Shown: piece by piece, positions 16,934 through 21,117 of the stretch
How the letters are laid out: each line of letters starts with the position of its first letter
How positions within the stretch are numbered: the stretch's first letter is position 1
NCBI GenBank assembly: GCA_002408185.1
Contig: DHQV01000105.1
Coordinates: forward strand, 98,846-119,962
Direction: 5' to 3'
DNA from: Deltaproteobacteria bacterium UBA5329
GTDB taxonomy: Bacteria > Desulfobacterota > Syntrophorhabdia > Syntrophorhabdales > Syntrophorhabdaceae
DNA: 21,117 nt
The notes under the pieces: model-generated
Databases searched by the model: none
Told to the model about the DNA's origin: nothing
The model's input: the letters and a program-made list of their open reading frames with translations, nothing else
Translations under genes and position numbers: made by a program

Positions 16934-16954
16934 TTGTGAACAATATTGTGAACA
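16934..16954. repeat. Two direct copies of TTGTGAACA in the dctQ-mobA gap
   Basis: TTGTGAACA occurs at 16934-16942 and again at 16946-16954, 12 bases apart, close to one helical turn. Just upstream is the palindrome ACGAAATTCGT (16915-16925). They may be binding sites for a regulator of mobA or dctQM. In the rest of this 262-base divergent gap I see no convincing mobA promoter. Confidence 0.4.
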
Positions 16955-17053
16955 GGGGATAAAAGGCCTTTTTTTAAGAGATCTCAATATTTCCCGGAAG
17001 TGCCCCTCTATTCTGTTTTTGCTATTGCCTTTGAAAGATGATAGGTATTTTGC

Positions 17054-17638
17054 GTGGACACTGGATGCGCAATACTTGCCGGCGGACGGAGCCTCCGCAT
17101 GGGGCGCGATAAGGCCACGGCCGGTTTTCAGGGTGGAACATTGATCGAGACCGTTTTCGACACAGTTAAAATGGTATTCGATGACATAACAATAGTTTCT
17201 TCGATGCACGACTCGCTTGGCGGTATCGACGTGCCTGTCGTGGACGACATCATTCCGGTTCAGACGCCGATGGTCGGCATCGCGACAGCCCTGCTCCACT
17301 CGACGAAACAGCGTGTTTTTGTCGTTGCCTGCGATATGCCTCTCGTTTCCCGTGAATCGATCGAGTGCCTGATCGGGGCACCGGGGAATGCGGAAATAAC
17401 AATTCCGATGGTGGGGCAGTACTATGAACCTCTTCATGCCGTATACAGCCGGTCCTGCCTGCCGCATTTTTTGCGGTTGATAGGGTTCCACAGGCTCAAG
17501 ATATCCGGCGTGTTCCCGTATGTGACGATGAACGTGATACGGGATGACCCGTGCTTTCGCAATGCCCGCGGCGACCTCGTTTTTATGAATGTCAATACCG
17601 CCGAGGAATTACAGCGGGCCAATACGGATCCATCGTGA
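17054..17638 (+). CDS. mobA: Molybdenum cofactor guanylyltransferase (MobA family)
   Basis: Attaches a nucleotide, GMP from GTP in MobA, to molybdopterin to make the dinucleotide cofactor. The product is 194 residues from GTG 17054; no earlier start is in frame. The nucleotide-binding loop is LAGGRSLRMGRDKA (8-21); LAGG favours GTP-type MobA over CTP-type MocA, which has LAAG. Also visible are VVACDMP with metal-binding D94, and the C-terminal NVNTAEEL. The usual GP in the middle motif is TP here (VQTPMVGI). It lies near the Mo-hydroxylase genes but on the far side of dctQM, so it probably serves several molybdoenzymes. Its stop overlaps a GTG in the rimI frame. Confidence 0.88.
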   Translation: MDTGCAILAGGRSLRMGRDKATAGFQGGTLIETVFDTVKMVFDDITIVSSMHDSLGGIDVPVVDDIIPVQTPMVGIATALLHSTKQRVFVVACDMPLVSRESIECLIGAPGNAEITIPMVGQYYEPLHAVYSRSCLPHFLRLIGFHRLKISGVFPYVTMNVIRDDPCFRNARGDLVFMNVNTAEELQRANTDPS

Positions 17639-17646
17639 CGGGTGAT

Positions 17647-18090
17647 ATGCAGGATTGGCAGATGCGCGATATGACCGATCAGGACATTCCCGAAGTGATG
17701 GAGATAGAAAAACGTTCCTTCATATCTCCCTGGTCTCGCGGCATGTTCAAACAAACCCTGGAATCCCCCGTTGCCCGTAACTTCGTAATGATCGAGGGGG
17801 GAAAGGTGGTAGGTTATATCATCTTTTACGAAGCCGGGGTCGAGGTGCATATCATGAATATCGCGGTGCATCCCGGCCATCGGCGCCGGGGAATAGGCCT
17901 TGACATGATGCGAAGGATAATCGAGGCGGTCCGCGTAAATTCAGTCGAAGAGCTGTTCCTGGAAGTCAGGGAAACCAATGTTCCCGCACAGGGCCTCTAC
18001 GAAAAACTTGGCTTCAGGGCGATCGGGAAGCGCAAGGGATATTACAGTGAAACCAATGAGGATGCCATTGTGATGGCCCTATCCTTATGA
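17647..18090 (+). CDS. rimI: Ribosomal protein bS18 alanine N-acetyltransferase (RimI family)
   Basis: GNAT-family N-terminal acetyltransferase. With the ATG at 17647 the product is 147 residues, the usual RimI size. It has the first-strand/helix region MRDMTDQDIPEVMEIEKRSF, RimI-type SPW, the acetyl-CoA loop HPGHRRRGIG (R-x-x-G-x-G) and the closing LYEKLGFRAIGKRKGYY. Alternative starts are GTG 17635, overlapping the mobA stop, and ATG 17662, which has AGGA 7 bases upstream but would trim the first strand. The frame continues further upstream inside mobA but that part is a shadow. Followed by heptamer repeat C. Confidence 0.87.
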   Translation: MQDWQMRDMTDQDIPEVMEIEKRSFISPWSRGMFKQTLESPVARNFVMIEGGKVVGYIIFYEAGVEVHIMNIAVHPGHRRRGIGLDMMRRIIEAVRVNSVEELFLEVRETNVPAQGLYEKLGFRAIGKRKGYYSETNEDAIVMALSL

Positions 18091-18102
18091 CTTGATCGCA
18101 AA

Positions 18103-18182
18103 GTCGTAAGTCGTAAGGAGTTTGCAACAACTCACGCCTCTCGACTCACGGAAAATATGTTTGCCATCTGCGGGACTTACGG
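18103..18182. repeat. Heptamer repeat element C, facing arms plus an isolated unit
   Basis: The left arm (18103-18120), read on the - strand, is CTTACGA CTTACGA preceded by CTC. The right arm (18131-18151) on the + strand is CTCACGC CTCTCGA CTCACGG. The arms face each other across 10 bases and can form an imperfect cruciform or RNA hairpin. A single CTTACGG follows at 18176-18182. It fills most of the 137-base rimI-pyrK gap; no clear terminator or promoter is seen there. Confidence 0.6.
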
Positions 18183-18227
18183 GTTAGAATCCCCTCGAAG
18201 CAAAACCTTAGTATATAAAGGTACGAA

Positions 18228-18986
18228 ATGGATGATATACCGGGCAAGATAATAGACAATAGCGCCACCATCCCGGGTTATCACCGCCTGACGGTACGGC
18301 TAGAGAAGCCTATCGGGAAGGTTGTTCCCGGCCAGTTCGTCATGCTGAAGATTCCCGACCGCGAGATATTCCTCCGCAGGCCATTCAGCGTCTACGATGC
18401 GCGAGATACGAAGCTGACCATTCTGTACCGGATCGTCGGTAAGGGTACGGATGCATTGAGCCGCGCGCAAAAACAAGCGCCCGTCATGGTGCTAGGGCCG
18501 CTTGGCCATGGGTTCACGATACCGGACTTAGGTGTGTGCATCGTCATAGCAGGAGGCATCGGCTATGCGGGGGTCCGGCTCCTCCTGAGAAACCTTGGAG
18601 AAAAAGCCATATTGTTTCTCGGTATCGGCGGGGTAAACGAGCTCCCGCTTATATCGGACCTTAAAGGCATTGAGGTCGTTACGGCAACGCTCGACGGTTC
18701 CTACGGGTACCACGGCACGGTCGTTTCCCTGTTCAGGGAACATTTCGGGTCATACCGCACGAAAGACCCAACCATATTTGCGTGCGGCCCGAAGGGAATG
18801 ATCATAAGTCTGAAGGAATTCCTCGAGCCGCACAAGGTGCCATGCCAAGTCTCGATCGAGGAGAGGATGGCCTGCGGCCTGGGACTCTGTTTCGGGTGCG
18901 TCGCGGAAACAAAAGACGAGATAAACCCTTATAAAAGGGTGTGTAAAGAAGGACCGGTATTTGAGTTATGGGACCTCTCGCTGTAG
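18228..18986 (+). CDS. pyrK: Dihydroorotate dehydrogenase electron transfer subunit
   Basis: FAD and [2Fe-2S] subunit that passes electrons from class 1B dihydroorotate dehydrogenase to NAD+. The product is 252 residues. The ferredoxin-reductase-like FAD domain carries the RRPFSVYD flavin motif. The NAD domain carries IVIAGGIGYAGV and FACGPKGMI. The C-terminal [2Fe-2S] site has C216, C221, C224 and C239 (MACGLGLCFGC...VCKEGPVF). It overlaps pyrD by 19 bases, so the two subunits are co-produced. A PyrK/PyrD pair is typical of anaerobes that cannot use the quinone-linked class 2 enzyme with oxygen or fumarate. Confidence 0.96.
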   Translation: MDDIPGKIIDNSATIPGYHRLTVRLEKPIGKVVPGQFVMLKIPDREIFLRRPFSVYDARDTKLTILYRIVGKGTDALSRAQKQAPVMVLGPLGHGFTIPDLGVCIVIAGGIGYAGVRLLLRNLGEKAILFLGIGGVNELPLISDLKGIEVVTATLDGSYGYHGTVVSLFREHFGSYRTKDPTIFACGPKGMIISLKEFLEPHKVPCQVSIEERMACGLGLCFGCVAETKDEINPYKRVCKEGPVFELWDLSL

Positions 18987-19870
18987 AACTCCTGGGCAAG
19001 ACCCTGAAGAACCCGATTATGAACGCATCGGGTACACTCGGTTACGGCATCGAGATAGAGCCCCTCTGGAATATTGAAACGCTGGGGGCTTACGTTACAA
19101 AAGGCCTGTCCGATAAACCGCATCACGGTAACAAAACGCCCCGGGTCTGGGAAGAGCGCTACGGGATGATAAATTCCATAGGTCTCCAGAATGTCGGAGT
19201 TGAACATTTTTTTTCGCATTATTTCCCGTTCTTTGTAGAAAAGAACCTGCCCGTCATCGTGAATTTCTTCGGGTTCACCGAAGACGAGTACGTTTACTGC
19301 GCCAGGAAGATCCCCTCCCACGACCTCATTGTTGCCCTTGAAATGAACCTTTCTTGTCCCAATATAAAAAAAGGCGGGATAAGTTTCGGAAAGGACGCAC
19401 CGGCCGTTCATAACATTGTGCGTGCGGTCCGCGAAACCACTCCTATACCGGTCATCGCCAAGCTTACCCCCGAGGTGAAAAATATCGTCGAGATAGCACG
19501 GGCGGCATATGAAGGCGGGGCCGACGGCCTTACGCTGATAAATACGATGCCTGCCGCGATCATCGACACTAAAAGAAGGAACATGCCGCTCAAGGGCGGC
19601 CTTTCGGGCCCTATTTTGAAGCCCATCGCCTTACGGGCCGTCTACGAATGTTATAAGGAAATACCGATCCCCATCATAGGGGCAGGAGGGATCATGAATG
19701 TCGAAGATGCCCTGGCGTTCCTGATGGCGGGCGCCCGGGCGATACAGGTCGGGACCGCGACATTCGTAGATCCTTTTACCATGCCGAAGATCATCGCCAG
19801 CCTCGATTCATGGCTCAAGGAGAACGCGTGTGCCGGCATATCGGCCATAACTGGGATTGCCCATGACTGA
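18968..19870 (+). CDS. pyrD: Dihydroorotate dehydrogenase, class 1B catalytic subunit
   Basis: FMN enzyme that oxidises dihydroorotate to orotate in pyrimidine synthesis. The product is 300 residues of (beta/alpha)8 barrel form. The catalytic base is C130 in MNLSCPNIKKGG, the class 1 Cys rather than the class 2 Ser. Other signatures are MNASGTLGYG near the start, the substrate loop LINTMPAAI, and the FMN phosphate site IGAGGIMNVEDALAFLMAGARAIQVGTA. With the preceding PyrK it forms the NAD-linked heterotetramer. Its end overlaps recJ by 8 bases. Confidence 0.97.
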   Translation: MGPLAVELLGKTLKNPIMNASGTLGYGIEIEPLWNIETLGAYVTKGLSDKPHHGNKTPRVWEERYGMINSIGLQNVGVEHFFSHYFPFFVEKNLPVIVNFFGFTEDEYVYCARKIPSHDLIVALEMNLSCPNIKKGGISFGKDAPAVHNIVRAVRETTPIPVIAKLTPEVKNIVEIARAAYEGGADGLTLINTMPAAIIDTKRRNMPLKGGLSGPILKPIALRAVYECYKEIPIPIIGAGGIMNVEDALAFLMAGARAIQVGTATFVDPFTMPKIIASLDSWLKENACAGISAITGIAHD

Positions 19871-21117
19871 AAGCAATGGGTCAGGACCGGGCAATATGCC
19901 AACCGATGAGGCGGTGCATTGCGCAGCCGGAATCAGCAGTTCTCTGGGAATCCCGGATATTATCGCCCGTATCCTCGTTGCCAGAGGTATCACGACGCCC
20001 GGCGAGGCTTCTGTCTTCTTAAGCCCCCGTCTTGACGACCTGTCCGACCCGTTCGGCCTTCCCGATATGGAAAAAGGGATCACACGTTTCGTCGATGCCA
20101 TAAAGAACGGTGAAAAAATATGCATCTGGGGTGATTACGACGCTGACGGCATTTCAAGCATCGCCCTAGTACACAATTTCCTCAAACACCTCGGCATCAC
20201 ACCAGTCGTGCACATACCGACCCGCGAGGAGGGTTATGGGCTCCACAGCGACAGGATGCATGAGTTGTACGCGCAGGGGATCGACCTCCTCGTTTCACTT
20301 GACTGTGGTTCTTCGAACGCCGAGGAAATTGCGCGTGCAAACGAGCTTGGTATCGATACCATCGTGATAGACCATCATGAGATAGGGGCCGAACTCCCCC
20401 CGGCGGATGCCGTTATCAACCCGAAACGAAAGGATGCGATGTTTCCGACCCGGGACCTTGCCGCCTGCGGGGTGACGTTCTTTTTTCTCATGGGGTTGAG
20501 GAGGGTTCTGCACAGAAAAGGCCTCCTGCCGAAACACATCAACCTGAAAAAGGAGCTCGATCTTGTCACGGTTGGCACCGTCGGCGACATGGTGCCCCTC
20601 ATCGGCGATAACCGGATACTGGTCAGGCACGGCATAGAGGTCATGAACCGGGCCCCGAGGGCCTGGCTGCGCTCGATGCTTGGAAACAGGACAATATCGA
20701 AGGGATTGGTTAACGAGTTTGCGCTCGGTTTTATCATTGTGCCCCGGATCAACGCTGCCGGAAGGGTTTCACGCCCGGATCCATCCCTGGATTTTCTTGT
20801 GGCTCCCGATGATGCAACAGCGCTTGCCCTTCTGGCGGAGCTTCAGAAAGCGAACAACCGCAGGCAGGCACTCGAAAAGGATATTCATGACCAGATAGTG
20901 AACGATATCTCTGTCAATGGGTTGGCAGGCAGGAAGAGCATCGTTGTGTTCGATGAAAAATGGCACGCAGGCGTTCTAGGCATCGTCGCCCAAAAATTGA
21001 TGGAGCGATTCGGAAAACCGGCCATTGTCCTGACTAAGGTCAACGGTATATGGAAGGGTTCCGGGCGCGGCGGGGACGGCATGGACCTGTTTGAAACGAT
21101 ATGTTCCCTTTCGCCGT
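19863..21117 (+). CDS. recJ: Single-stranded-DNA-specific exonuclease RecJ, 3' end beyond window
   Basis: 5'-3' single-strand exonuclease of the DHH family used in recombination and repair. The frame opens at ATG 19863 inside the end of pyrD and stays open to the window edge (about 418 codons of a usual 560-580). Motifs are WGDYDADGISS (motif I; D91, D93, D95), VSLDCGSSNAEE, the DHH triad D170-H171-H172 in VIDHHEIG, NPKR, GDMVPLIGDNR, PRINAAGR, and the start of the DHHA1 domain, WHAGVLGIVAQKL and GSGRGGDG. The GGH/AAG end of DHHA1 and the OB domain are outside the window. An alternative ATG at 19896 would give a slightly shorter N-terminus. Confidence 0.95.
   Translation, partial: MTESNGSGPGNMPTDEAVHCAAGISSSLGIPDIIARILVARGITTPGEASVFLSPRLDDLSDPFGLPDMEKGITRFVDAIKNGEKICIWGDYDADGISSIALVHNFLKHLGITPVVHIPTREEGYGLHSDRMHELYAQGIDLLVSLDCGSSNAEEIARANELGIDTIVIDHHEIGAELPPADAVINPKRKDAMFPTRDLAACGVTFFFLMGLRRVLHRKGLLPKHINLKKELDLVTVGTVGDMVPLIGDNRILVRHGIEVMNRAPRAWLRSMLGNRTISKGLVNEFALGFIIVPRINAAGRVSRPDPSLDFLVAPDDATALALLAELQKANNRRQALEKDIHDQIVNDISVNGLAGRKSIVVFDEKWHAGVLGIVAQKLMERFGKPAIVLTKVNGIWKGSGRGGDGMDLFETICSLSP

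Noticed and set aside
16961..16972. AAAAGGCCTTTT as a terminator
   Set aside because: It is a loopless palindrome with too short a GC stem, and no gene ends just before it on either strand.
16848..17144. 98-codon open frame in the dctQ-mobA gap
   Set aside because: It overlaps the mobA start in another frame, has no ribosome site and covers the promoter region of dctQM; it looks like chance.
18171..18200. A stretch resembling a tRNA T-arm (GGG TTAGAAT CCC)
   Set aside because: The conserved C of the T-loop is A, the stem has a mismatch, and no acceptor, D or anticodon arm can be folded upstream.

Overview
The window looks like chromosomal DNA from an anaerobic, Gram-negative-type bacterium. 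My best guess is a Desulfobacterota/Syntrophorhabdus-like (formerly Deltaproteobacteria) lineage. That rests on the core gene order coaE-rho-rpmE-prfA-prmC-murA-his, a TRAP transporter, a coxMSL-like molybdenum hydroxylase, and a class 1B PyrK/PyrD pair. It is an inference from gene content, not a measured phylogeny. Coding density is high, GC is moderate, and many genes overlap by a few bases.

Region 1 (1-8561, + strand) is a housekeeping run with almost no spacing. It holds coaE (5' end at or just outside the window), rho, rpmE, prfA, prmC and murA, followed by four histidine genes, hisD-hisG-hisB-hisH. RF1 (prfA) sits beside the methyltransferase that modifies it (prmC). The histidine set stops after hisH, with no hisA, hisF or hisI, at a strong bidirectional terminator (8629-8659).

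Region 2 (8673-16791) is a metabolic module that interrupts the housekeeping genes. A five-subunit-type molybdenum hydroxylase transcription unit on the + strand (small Cys-rich protein, FAD subunit, 2x[2Fe-2S] subunit, Mo subunit, C2H2-like mini zinc finger, CoxG/SRPBCC protein) is bracketed by the parts of a TRAP transporter on the - strand: dctP on the left, dctM/dctQ on the right. The layout suggests import of an organic acid or aromatic substrate and its hydroxylation or dehydroxylation. The substrate cannot be read from sequence. The large subunit lacks the CO dehydrogenase active-site loop, and the FAD subunit lacks the extra FeS insertion of 4-hydroxybenzoyl-CoA reductase. The two divergent intergenic regions carry good sigma70-like promoters and palindromes that could bind regulators.

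Region 3 (17054-21117, + strand) has mobA (molybdenum cofactor nucleotidyltransferase), rimI, then pyrK-pyrD-recJ with overlapping ends. recJ runs off the right edge.

A family of heptamer repeats (consensus about CTYACGM, 2-3 tandem units, often as facing inverted arms) occurs at three intergenic sites: 8556-8627, 14931-14951 and 18103-18182. Two of these directly abut terminators of the - strand TRAP genes. The repeats and the two small Cys/Zn proteins of the Mo-hydroxylase unit are the least explained parts of the window. No gap without a gene exceeds 300 bases; the largest are 14717-15005, 16792-17053 and 9705-9957, described in their feature entries. No rRNA, tRNA, CRISPR or insertion sequence was seen.
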